From assembly GCA_016845365.1 (NCBI GenBank), contig JAERST010000006.1, positions 1 to 54,720 of the forward strand: a DNA stretch of 54,720 nt, given 5' to 3'. This document shows positions 41,940 to 49,819 of this stretch, one piece after another. The translations under genes and the position numbers were made by a program. The notes below the pieces were generated by a model. It was not told where the DNA came from and made no database searches. It saw only the letters and a list, made by a program, of their open reading frames with translations. Source of the stretch: Methanobacteriota archaeon (lineage in GTDB: Archaea; Thermoplasmatota; Poseidoniia; Poseidoniales; Thalassarchaeaceae). Each line of letters opens with the position of its first letter. Position 1 is the stretch's first letter.

Positions 41940-42407
41940 TCACAGAATAGATTCGGCCAATTCGTCAACCGATTGGGCGCGACCGCAGTAAGCGCAGCGA
42001 ACGTCGAGAGGGTCCTCACCGAATACTCGCAATTTGTGTGGTAGCGGTTCGCGAGAATTCTGTGTAATACAATTCCAGAAAGAGCACCGCGCGATATTCA
42101 CCAATTCCTCGCCCAACTCAATCTCACGCTTCTCGGCCACGCTATAATTTCGAATGATTGCGACCGAGGCGTGCGGTGCGATGAGCGCGAGCCTATCCAA
42201 CTCGACTTGAGTCAGCTCGCGGTCCTCGATCTTCAGGACATCCTTGCGTCCAACCTTGCCGCTCGGGACATTCATCACCAGCGAAATAGGGTTCGAGCGG
42301 CCAACATCAACGCGCAGCATCTGCATCACTTGCAGCGCCTTGCCAGCAGGAATGTGGTCGACGACCGTACCATTGCAAATCGCCGTAACGCGCCTCATCT
42401 CGCTCAT
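41940..42407 (-). CDS. pyrI: Aspartate carbamoyltransferase regulatory chain
   Basis: PyrI binds nucleotides and controls PyrB in pyrimidine synthesis. The N-terminal domain has TVVDHIPAGKALQVMQML and the C-terminal zinc domain has four Cys in the expected spacing: ARCSFWNCITQ and RCAYCGRAQ. The 155 residues are of normal length. Its start ATG overlaps the pyrB stop by four bases in ATGA on the minus strand, so both chains are made together. Confidence 0.95.
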   Translation of the reverse strand: MSEMRRVTAICNGTVVDHIPAGKALQVMQMLRVDVGRSNPISLVMNVPSGKVGRKDVLKIEDRELTQVELDRLALIAPHASVAIIRNYSVAEKREIELGEELVNIARCSFWNCITQNSREPLPHKLRVFGEDPLDVRCAYCGRAQSVDELAESIL

Positions 42408-43336
42408 TCGCCCACCTCCGCTGGGACATCAACGCCCAAACTGCGACAGAGCAAAGCCATGCGCGTTGGCACGCCGTTGAAGGCTTGCTGGAAGTATCGA
42501 GCGTGCTTTGTCGAGTCGACGCTCGGGTCGATCTCGTCGACTCGTGGAAGCGGGTGCATGACGATCATTCCGCCCTTTGCACCCGCCAAATCCTCCGCTG
42601 TCATCTTGTAGATGCCAGCGACCTTGGTGTATTCATCCTCATCTGGGAAGCGCTCTTTCTGGATGCGAGTCATGTAGATTACATCCGCATCCGGGATGGC
42701 GCCGGCCAAATCCTCGCTCTCTGTAACGTCGGCGCCATGAGCCTGCAAATCTCCAACGATTTCAGTAGGCATCGTCAAACTCTCGGGCGAGACCAGCGTC
42801 AACTTCGCACCGAACCTTACCAAAGCGTGCGAAAGAGAGTGGGTGGTTCGCCCGTAGCGCAAATCACCGACGAGGACCACGTTCAATCCCTCAAGAGTCC
42901 CGTGGGCCTGTCGAATCGTAAACAAATCCAACATCGTCTGAGTCGGGTGGTTGCCAGCGCCGTCGCCAGCGTTCAACACAGGAATCTCAACCGCGTCGGC
43001 GCTGTACTGAGCCGCACCCTGTCGCGGATGGCGAATCACAGCGATGTCAGAATAGCCATCCACCATCTGCATCGTATCGTAGAGAGTCTCACCCTTCGCG
43101 ACGCTCGAACCGACTGAACTGAGATTCAGCACCTCTCCGCCAAGTCGCTTCATCGCGCTCTCGAATGACATCCGGGTGCGGGTTGAATTCTCAAAGAAGA
43201 GATTCCCAAGAACCCTGCCCTGGAGCAGCGGAGCATAGACATCCCCTTTGGCAACGGGGAGTAGTCTATCGGCAGCATCGAGTATTTCCAAGATCTCCTC
43301 ATTGGTCAGATCGTCCATGGTGATCAGGTCGCTCAT
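42404..43336 (-). CDS. pyrB: Aspartate carbamoyltransferase catalytic chain
   Basis: This enzyme makes carbamoyl-aspartate, the first committed step of pyrimidine synthesis. FENSTRTRMSFESA binds carbamoyl phosphate, HPTQTMLDL and GDLRYGRTTHS form the active site, and HPLPRVDEID closes it. From ATG 43336, with GGAGGGCAGGAC upstream, the chain has 310 residues. An upstream frame start at 43360 adds eight residues and lacks a better site. It is co-transcribed with pyrI. It shares its upstream gap with the GHMP kinase gene. Confidence 0.95.
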   Translation of the reverse strand: MSDLITMDDLTNEEILEILDAADRLLPVAKGDVYAPLLQGRVLGNLFFENSTRTRMSFESAMKRLGGEVLNLSSVGSSVAKGETLYDTMQMVDGYSDIAVIRHPRQGAAQYSADAVEIPVLNAGDGAGNHPTQTMLDLFTIRQAHGTLEGLNVVLVGDLRYGRTTHSLSHALVRFGAKLTLVSPESLTMPTEIVGDLQAHGADVTESEDLAGAIPDADVIYMTRIQKERFPDEDEYTKVAGIYKMTAEDLAGAKGGMIVMHPLPRVDEIDPSVDSTKHARYFQQAFNGVPTRMALLCRSLGVDVPAEVGE

Positions 43337-43449
43337 GTCCTGCCCTCCGACGAATCCCATCGCAGTCCTCTCATAGCCCTTACCCTCACCAATCGAGGCC
43401 CAAACCGCGCTCCGTCGGCTTGAAGTCGGATGCTTACGCCCCGCGGGCG

Positions 43450-44433
43450 ATGATCATCTCGCGAACGCCCGTGCGCGTGTCGTTTTGTGGTGGTGGAACA
43501 GACGTTGATTGGTTCGCCGCGTCAGAACCGAATGGTGGACGGGTGACTTCCCTCGCCCTCGCTCGCCACATCCATGTCACGGTCAATGCTCGCTTCGACG
43601 ATCGGGTGCGCGTTTCTTACTCGAAGATGGAAATCGTTGATGATTTCGAGGAGCTGGAACACGAGTTGGTTCGCGAGGCGATGAGGCTGACTGGGGTGAC
43701 TTCTGGCGTTGAGATTACAACCATCGCCGATATTCCATCTCGTGGGACAGGACTCGGCTCTTCTTCTACGGTTACTGTCGGTTTGCTGAATGCTCTGCAC
43801 CGCTTTGCGGGAAGGGAGGTTTCAGCGGCGCAGTTGGCCGATGAGGCTTGCCGGATTGAGATTGATGTGCTCGGCCAGCCCATCGGCCGACAGGATCAGT
43901 ATGCGGCTGCTTTTGGCGGCGTGAATTCGATTTCATTTGCCGCCGATGGGGTGAGTGTTGAGCCGCTCGATTTGGGCGAGGAAGTTCTCGAGCGGCTAGA
44001 ATCTGAATTTACTCTTGTTTTCACTGGGATGAGTCGACGGGCGAGTTCGGTACTTTCCGAATCGCCCGAAGATGAATCTGACAGATTGGCTCGCCTGCGC
44101 GCTATTCGCGAGCAGGCGGACGAGGCGCGCGCCCACCTCGAATGTGGTGACCTAGCAGGGCTCGGCGCGCTCCTCGAGAGCGCTTGGCAGGCCAAGCGCG
44201 GAATCACTGCAAGCGTCTCAAATGAGGAACTCCATGCTCTTCACAACCGCCTCATTGAACTCGGCGCCAGCGGAGCAAAACTCCTCGGCGCCGGCGGCGG
44301 CGGCTTCTTCCTCGTTCACGGCGAGCCCGCATTGCGCAGTCGCCTGAGCGCCGAACTCGGCGCCGACCACCGAATTATTCCACTCGCCGTCGATTTCGAC
44401 GGCTCGACCATTATCCACGCCGGAAGTGAGTGA
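43450..44433 (+). CDS. GHMP sugar kinase (heptose/fucose-type)
   Basis: The 328 residues have the GHMP layout: MIISRTPVRVSFCGGGTDVDWF at the N-terminus, the ATP loop IPSRGTGLGSSSTVTVGLLNALH, and the C-terminal GASGAKLLGAGGGGFFLV. The SFCGGGTD start is characteristic of D-glycero-D-manno-heptose 7-phosphate kinases and related sugar kinases. The substrate cannot be fixed. The ATG at 43450 matches the usual start of this family; a TTG at 43420 is less likely. It overlaps nothing but is immediately followed by the surface protein gene, so glycosylation of that or other surface proteins is a possible link. Confidence 0.85.
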   Translation: MIISRTPVRVSFCGGGTDVDWFAASEPNGGRVTSLALARHIHVTVNARFDDRVRVSYSKMEIVDDFEELEHELVREAMRLTGVTSGVEITTIADIPSRGTGLGSSSTVTVGLLNALHRFAGREVSAAQLADEACRIEIDVLGQPIGRQDQYAAAFGGVNSISFAADGVSVEPLDLGEEVLERLESEFTLVFTGMSRRASSVLSESPEDESDRLARLRAIREQADEARAHLECGDLAGLGALLESAWQAKRGITASVSNEELHALHNRLIELGASGAKLLGAGGGGFFLVHGEPALRSRLSAELGADHRIIPLAVDFDGSTIIHAGSE

Positions 44434-46515
44434 ATGCGGACAACCCTTGCAATTCTGTTGACGATGTTGATGCTGACTCCGCTGATTCCACTCGCGGGCG
44501 CCGATGCACACGGAATTCCCGAAGACCTCGACGCCTACGATGGCTACGCAACCCTCGAGATTCACGACGCCATCGTCGCAGATTCAAACATCACAGCAAC
44601 TTGGACCCTCAACATCTCCATCTCGGATTATCTCGGCACAGGCGACCTCAATCATCCCCCATTAGGAATCCGTAAGCAGATCGATTCGTACCTTGGAAAC
44701 AACGATAATTACCTCAACCAGAGCGAAATCGACCTCTACACGCCATACATAGAGAACCGCGCATGGATTGATTCCGAGCGCGCGGGTTGCTGCCTTCTAG
44801 ACCACGAAGCATTCTCACCCACCAATATCACAATCATTCCCAATCCGCCCAGCCCCGGCCCGGTGATGGAGCGCAACGGCTCATGGGGCTGGACAGAAAT
44901 CGTCGAGCTCGTCGGCCAAACCGACAGCCGCTCGACGCGCCTTCTCGACCTGCCGCGCACCGGCGCGGCAGTCGAAGAAGTCCCACTAACAATCATCCTC
45001 CCGACCCCGTATGAGTACCGTTACTCAGCAATGCAAGACGTCATCGAGGGGTCGCCAAGCGAATTCACCATCAATCGCTCAGCAGTACCAGTAGCCAGCG
45101 ATATTCGCATCAGTCTGGGAGAAAACGCGCCGCCGAACGTAATCGCAAACCGTCTCGGCGGCGGGTCGAGCGTCCCGCTCGACAGCAACACGAATTACGA
45201 AGCAAATTGTGTTGACAGCTACCTCGATGATACCATTGTGCGGTGGGAGTTCACGAATAACGGGACGACCACTTTGACCAGTGACCAGCCATGGGTTTCG
45301 GTTACGCCTTCGGAGTTGAATTACAGCCACGGCGAGGTTCTCAGCGCTCACGTGCATTGCATCGATTCCTTCGGTTCAAGCAGCAGTTGGTACGAGAATA
45401 TCGTCATCGACGGAGTCTCGCCGACGTGGGAGGCATCCTTTAGCGCGAATCCGACCGTTGGAGCTTCAACACCAATCGATGTAAGCGACGGAATCATCGA
45501 AATTGGCAGCGAGGATATTCTCGACATCAACATCACAGCGTCCGACGATTCCGGGCTCGAGACGATGATTGAGATTACGAGCAACCGCACCAGCGAGTGG
45601 CGGCATGTGGATTACGACGAGATGGTTGCGCAGAGTCGCTTCCCGCAAAACGACTTCGTCAACAATATCAACCTCGACCTCGAAGATCGTCACCGGGCCA
45701 AACAACCTACGACTTATTCGTTGAATCTGATGGTAATGGACGATGCTGGAAATCAAGTAACTCACACTTGGACAATCCTCGTCCTCGATGGAGCGGGGCC
45801 GACAATTCTGCCCGATATTTACGCGAAAGAGATTCTCATTTCTGCCGAGCATCCGGCTCGAGCAGGCGACCCGCTCCTCGTCAACCTGAGTAATTCCTAC
45901 GATGATTTGGATGCGATTGAGGATACGCGATGGACGTTTTATCTGAATTCAGAGGCGCAATTTGAGAATGAGACATTTGCCGATATCGAGACCTTTGACC
46001 TCGGGCCTTTGGAAGCCGGTTCTCATTGGTTGATTCTGATGGCTTGGGATTCGAAGGATAACATGGACATGCTTTCGTTTTCGCTTGCTGTTCAACCGGG
46101 TCCTGGAGTGGACATTCGTGTGTGGAATGTGAGTTATCTCGGGGTTCCGGTTGTTGGTCAAACTCTGGAGATTCATTCTGTTATTCAGAATCGCGGTGGC
46201 GATTCTGCCTCGGGACGGTTGTGCAGTGGTGATCACTGCTCTGAGGTCGTCAATGTTCCATGGGCGACCTCGATGGGTCCGGGAGTTGTGGAGGTGACTC
46301 TGGAATTGCCGCTAGAGCAGACAGGAGATTTGCCATTGCGCTTCGATTGGGGGAATAGTGCTCTGAATCAGGAAGAGTCTGTTATCATCGAGAATAATAT
46401 CGTGGTGAACCCTAATTCCGGTCCACTGCAAGTTGTTCTCGGTGTTTTCCTTGTGCTCGCGGGGCTTGCGATTGGGGCTCGCTTGCTTTGGGGTCCTGAG
46501 CGGTCCGAGGATTGA
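44434..46515 (+). CDS. Large secreted or cell-surface protein with C-terminal membrane anchor
   Basis: The 693 residues start with a signal peptide (residues 1-23, ending in AGADA). A beta-rich external region has many NxT/S sites. Near residues 560-640 lies a CARDB-like domain (LEIHSVIQNRGGDSASG) with a Cys pair (CSGDHC). The C-terminus has one hydrophobic helix (VVLGVFLVLAGLAIGARLL) followed by a short charged tail. This looks like an anchored surface protein, perhaps for adhesion or as part of an S-layer; the role is not shown. The ATG directly follows the GHMP kinase stop, so the two are likely co-transcribed. A good terminator follows. Confidence 0.75.
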   Translation: MRTTLAILLTMLMLTPLIPLAGADAHGIPEDLDAYDGYATLEIHDAIVADSNITATWTLNISISDYLGTGDLNHPPLGIRKQIDSYLGNNDNYLNQSEIDLYTPYIENRAWIDSERAGCCLLDHEAFSPTNITIIPNPPSPGPVMERNGSWGWTEIVELVGQTDSRSTRLLDLPRTGAAVEEVPLTIILPTPYEYRYSAMQDVIEGSPSEFTINRSAVPVASDIRISLGENAPPNVIANRLGGGSSVPLDSNTNYEANCVDSYLDDTIVRWEFTNNGTTTLTSDQPWVSVTPSELNYSHGEVLSAHVHCIDSFGSSSSWYENIVIDGVSPTWEASFSANPTVGASTPIDVSDGIIEIGSEDILDINITASDDSGLETMIEITSNRTSEWRHVDYDEMVAQSRFPQNDFVNNINLDLEDRHRAKQPTTYSLNLMVMDDAGNQVTHTWTILVLDGAGPTILPDIYAKEILISAEHPARAGDPLLVNLSNSYDDLDAIEDTRWTFYLNSEAQFENETFADIETFDLGPLEAGSHWLILMAWDSKDNMDMLSFSLAVQPGPGVDIRVWNVSYLGVPVVGQTLEIHSVIQNRGGDSASGRLCSGDHCSEVVNVPWATSMGPGVVEVTLELPLEQTGDLPLRFDWGNSALNQEESVIIENNIVVNPNSGPLQVVLGVFLVLAGLAIGARLLWGPERSED

Positions 46516-46521
46516 TTCGGG

Positions 46522-46541
46522 GCCGCTGAACGGCGTTTTTT
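46522..46541 (+). terminator. Hairpin plus T-run after the surface protein gene
   Basis: GCCG at 46522-46525 pairs with CGGC at 46531-46534 (loop CTGAA), followed by G and six T residues. This is the clearest intrinsic-type terminator in the window. It sits just after the stop at 46515. Confidence 0.7.
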
Positions 46542-46604
46542 GTTGGATTGCAACCAGTCCACCGGACCGCTCGACTCTTGACCGATGAGCGCTGGTGAGG
46601 CTGC

Positions 46605-48323
46605 ATGGTTCTGCCTCCCGACCACGCTGACCGGGTGATTGCGCAGCATCGTGCTCGGGTCGAGAAGGTGGCTTTGGCCGGGACTTTGGGGCTCATCGTC
46701 TCGGCTGGATGGTGGTTGCTTCCGGCGATGGATGGCAGCGTCGAGATGTTGCCGCGGATGGGTCCTGTTGTGGCGGTATTCGTCGCTGCGCTGATGTTGA
46801 TGGATTTGATCGACCACGGCCCAGTTGAGCGCTCGCGGATTGCGATTGCTGCTGGGCTTGCTTGGCCGATGGTTGTCGCCCTCGCTGTGGATTCCTTTGG
46901 TCCGGGCGACCGAGCCCTTGCGGCTGTCTTGCTCCTGCTCGTTGCCGGGGCACTCTTGGCGCATTGGCGGCAGGCCTTGGGCGTCACTCTGGCTAGTCAG
47001 AAGTTGCGTGCGATTTCTGGGGCGGTTGGCGCTGCCTTTGGGATTGCAATCGCGGTTTCATTGGGGCTTGGGGTCGCAGTTGCTGGCGGCATCGCTGTGC
47101 TGTGTCTTGGACTGATTATTCCCGATTTATTGGCCAAGGATGAGGAGCATGAGGCGAGGCAGACCTTTGGTGTCGAATTGGAGGCTGCCGAGACTCGAAT
47201 GCTCGAGTTGCGCTCGAAGAATTCTGGGCTTGAACAGGCGGCCTCACTGATTCAGCAAGCGCGCGAGCAGGGTTGGAAAAATCCCGCGCGCGGCATGGTT
47301 CTGCTTGAGGAGGCCGAACGCGAAGCCGAGCGCGTCATGGCGATGGCCGTGGATATCGATGCGATTCGTGCTGATGCCCTCGCTGCAGTTGAGAGGGCGG
47401 AGGCGATTGCGCCGGTTGCAGAGGGCCCTCGCCGAGCATTCTCGATGGGAGATAAGGAGGCTGGCTTAGGCTCATTGCGCGAGGCTGAGATATTGTATCG
47501 ACTTGCCAAAACGAAGGCTGGCGGAATCGAAGAAAATTGGCAGGCGGCGGTCGATTCTATCGCCGCCGCCGAGAAGGAAATAGCCGACAAATCCGGCTCT
47601 GTATCTGCATCCGTTCTAGGAATTCTCGCCGCCGCCAAGGAAGCGATGGATGCAGAAGAGCCGGCCGAGGCCCTGCATATTGCCAGCGCGATTCCAGCCC
47701 ATCTGGAGAGCCTCGAAGCGACAACCGCGGAGGCTGAGGAATCCATCGCCGATGCCGAAGCCGCACTGGCCTCAGCCGAGGGAGAATTAGCCCTCGCGAA
47801 TGCCGAAAGATTGGCTGAGGCGAAGGAGGCATTCGCCAAGGGAGACGCACCTCTGGCGAAAGGGCTCGCCGATAGTCTCGCCCGCGAGGTGCGAGAGAAA
47901 TCCGATGCCATGCAAGAAGTTCAACGCGCGCTGCGCCAGCGCAAGCAGATTGCAGCGCGCTTCCCATCCGGGCCGGCCGCAGAAGAATGGTCGGCCCGCC
48001 TAAGCGAAATCGAGGCCGCAGCAGACTCAGGAAACTGGACCGAAGCCGCGGCCTCACTCAAGTCCCTAACCGATGACCTGCAGGCCTACGAAGCCGAGGT
48101 CAACGAAGCCAAGGAACTCCTAGATTTCGTCCAAGCAGAATGGACAGATCTGCGCCGCCGCCTCGACTCGTCAAGCATCGGCCCAACTGACGAGACCCGC
48201 AGAGCGACAGAAGCCGCAGTCAAACAAGCGAGCGAATCCCTCGAATCAGGCGACGTCCAATCCTGCCTAACCGCATTAGGCCAAGCAGACGAACTCCTCG
48301 AAAATCTACGAAGGAGAGTCTAA
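46605..48323 (+). CDS. Membrane protein with long Ala/Glu-rich helical cytoplasmic region
   Basis: The 572 residues have five to six hydrophobic segments in the first 180 residues. The remaining 390 residues are rich in Ala, Glu and Leu with very few Gly or Pro, and show repeated EEAE, AEAA and LxxA patterns, predicted as long antiparallel helices or coiled coil. I recognise no family; it recalls helical-repeat scaffolds. The ATG at 46605 has GGTGAGG upstream. Its stop lies three bases from the next start, so it is probably co-transcribed with the lipoprotein gene. Confidence 0.7.
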   Translation: MVLPPDHADRVIAQHRARVEKVALAGTLGLIVSAGWWLLPAMDGSVEMLPRMGPVVAVFVAALMLMDLIDHGPVERSRIAIAAGLAWPMVVALAVDSFGPGDRALAAVLLLLVAGALLAHWRQALGVTLASQKLRAISGAVGAAFGIAIAVSLGLGVAVAGGIAVLCLGLIIPDLLAKDEEHEARQTFGVELEAAETRMLELRSKNSGLEQAASLIQQAREQGWKNPARGMVLLEEAEREAERVMAMAVDIDAIRADALAAVERAEAIAPVAEGPRRAFSMGDKEAGLGSLREAEILYRLAKTKAGGIEENWQAAVDSIAAAEKEIADKSGSVSASVLGILAAAKEAMDAEEPAEALHIASAIPAHLESLEATTAEAEESIADAEAALASAEGELALANAERLAEAKEAFAKGDAPLAKGLADSLAREVREKSDAMQEVQRALRQRKQIAARFPSGPAAEEWSARLSEIEAAADSGNWTEAAASLKSLTDDLQAYEAEVNEAKELLDFVQAEWTDLRRRLDSSSIGPTDETRRATEAAVKQASESLESGDVQSCLTALGQADELLENLRRRV

Positions 48324-48326
48324 CCG

Positions 48327-49805
48327 ATGCGAAACCTCGTTCTCCCGATGCGAAACTTTGTTCTCCCGATCATTTTCATCCTGTTTACATCCAGTTTAGC
48401 TGGATGCTTCTCAGACCCAGACAAGGATGGAGACAGCGTTCCCGACGAGCATGACAATTGCATCGATATCGTCAACCACGACCAAATCGACACCGACCAA
48501 GATGGGGTTGGCGACGCCTGTGACTCGGACGATGATGGAGACGGCGTCGAAGACACCAACGATGCATTCCCAACCGACCCGACAGAAGCGAGCGACCTCG
48601 ACGGCGACGGAACCGGAGACAATGCAGACGATGACCGAGATGGGGACGGAGTAGAGAACTCAGAAGACGCATTCCCTGAAGATGCGAGCAGAGCCTACGA
48701 CACAGACGGTGACGGTATCGCCGACGTGAACGACGACGATGATGACGGAGATGGTTTACTCGACGTAGAGGATAATTTCCGCCTAATGCCCTTCTCAGCG
48801 ATCGACCAACCAGGCCCTTACACAGTTGGGACCACCGAACGACAATTCACCGGCTCAACCGGCCGCAGTCTAACACTGCAAGTTTGGTATCCAACTGCCG
48901 AAGCAGGCGGGGCCCGAGTCATCTACGACAATATCTTCCCAGGGATTGCAATCGAAGACGCAGAAGCGGATTGCAGCGAATCTCGCCCAGTTGTTATGTT
49001 CAGCCACGGAAATACAGGAATTCGTTGGCAATCCGCCTTCCTCATGCAGTGGTTTGCCAGCCACGGCTTCGTCGTGGCTGCACCAGATCATCTCCACAAT
49101 ACGATGCTCGACTTCGATTGGACAAAAATGGTCGAAGTCACACTCGTCCGACCCCTCGATATCTCCGATTCATTCGATTGGTTGCTCCGCGCAAATGAGG
49201 ACTGGAGAAGCGGTTTAGAGGGTTGCATCGATGCCGAAGGAGGCTACGGAGTGATGGGGCACTCCTTCGGCGGTTATACCTCGCTGGCAGTATCTGGTGC
49301 AACAGTTCCTGTCAGCGAACTCGATGAGAATTGTGAGGCGGGCTGGCAGCCTCATTGTGATGCACGCGATATGTGGCTAACAGAAAACCCGGACTCGGAG
49401 ACGATTTCAAATGCCGACGAGAGAGTTTGGGGTGCGGTCTTACTCGCACCTTGGAACGGCGGTATTCTGGCAGAGGGAATAGCAAATGTCACCGTACCGA
49501 CCATGATTCTGACGGGAGTATTGGATGCCTCGACCAACCTCACTCACGTCACTACGATTGCAGATTATCTCGAAGACGACTTAGCTCACTTTGCCCAGAT
49601 GAATGAAACAGGCCACGCACAATTCGCACCGATTTCGTGCGCCGCAGGTTGGTGTACCGAACCGATAGAAATGGAATTAGTTCTCAATTTCACTAATCAT
49701 TCAGCACTCTGGTTCTTCGCCAACCTGCTCGATTGGCCAGGCGCGAGTGAAATCCCATTGCCGACAGCGGATTTCGTCACTTGGGCTGAAGTTTCAGACT
49801 CCTGA
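48327..49805 (+). CDS. Calcium-repeat lipoprotein with alpha/beta hydrolase domain
   Basis: The 492 residues begin with a lipoprotein signal ending in SSLAGC. Residues 30-150 are four to five Asp-rich DGDGVxD repeats like those of thrombospondin type 3, expected to bind calcium. The remainder is an alpha/beta hydrolase: PVVMFSHGNTG (oxyanion), VMGHSFGGYTS with the nucleophile Ser, and an Asp and a His further on (GVLDAS, ETGHAQF). The closest types I recall are PAF-acetylhydrolase or dienelactone-hydrolase-like enzymes. The start region has two copies of a 21-base unit, so ATG 48327 and ATG 48348 are both candidates. AAGGAG upstream favours 48327. Confidence 0.82.
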   Translation: MRNLVLPMRNFVLPIIFILFTSSLAGCFSDPDKDGDSVPDEHDNCIDIVNHDQIDTDQDGVGDACDSDDDGDGVEDTNDAFPTDPTEASDLDGDGTGDNADDDRDGDGVENSEDAFPEDASRAYDTDGDGIADVNDDDDDGDGLLDVEDNFRLMPFSAIDQPGPYTVGTTERQFTGSTGRSLTLQVWYPTAEAGGARVIYDNIFPGIAIEDAEADCSESRPVVMFSHGNTGIRWQSAFLMQWFASHGFVVAAPDHLHNTMLDFDWTKMVEVTLVRPLDISDSFDWLLRANEDWRSGLEGCIDAEGGYGVMGHSFGGYTSLAVSGATVPVSELDENCEAGWQPHCDARDMWLTENPDSETISNADERVWGAVLLAPWNGGILAEGIANVTVPTMILTGVLDASTNLTHVTTIADYLEDDLAHFAQMNETGHAQFAPISCAAGWCTEPIEMELVLNFTNHSALWFFANLLDWPGASEIPLPTADFVTWAEVSDS

Positions 49806-49819
49806 AATCCTCAGTGCCT

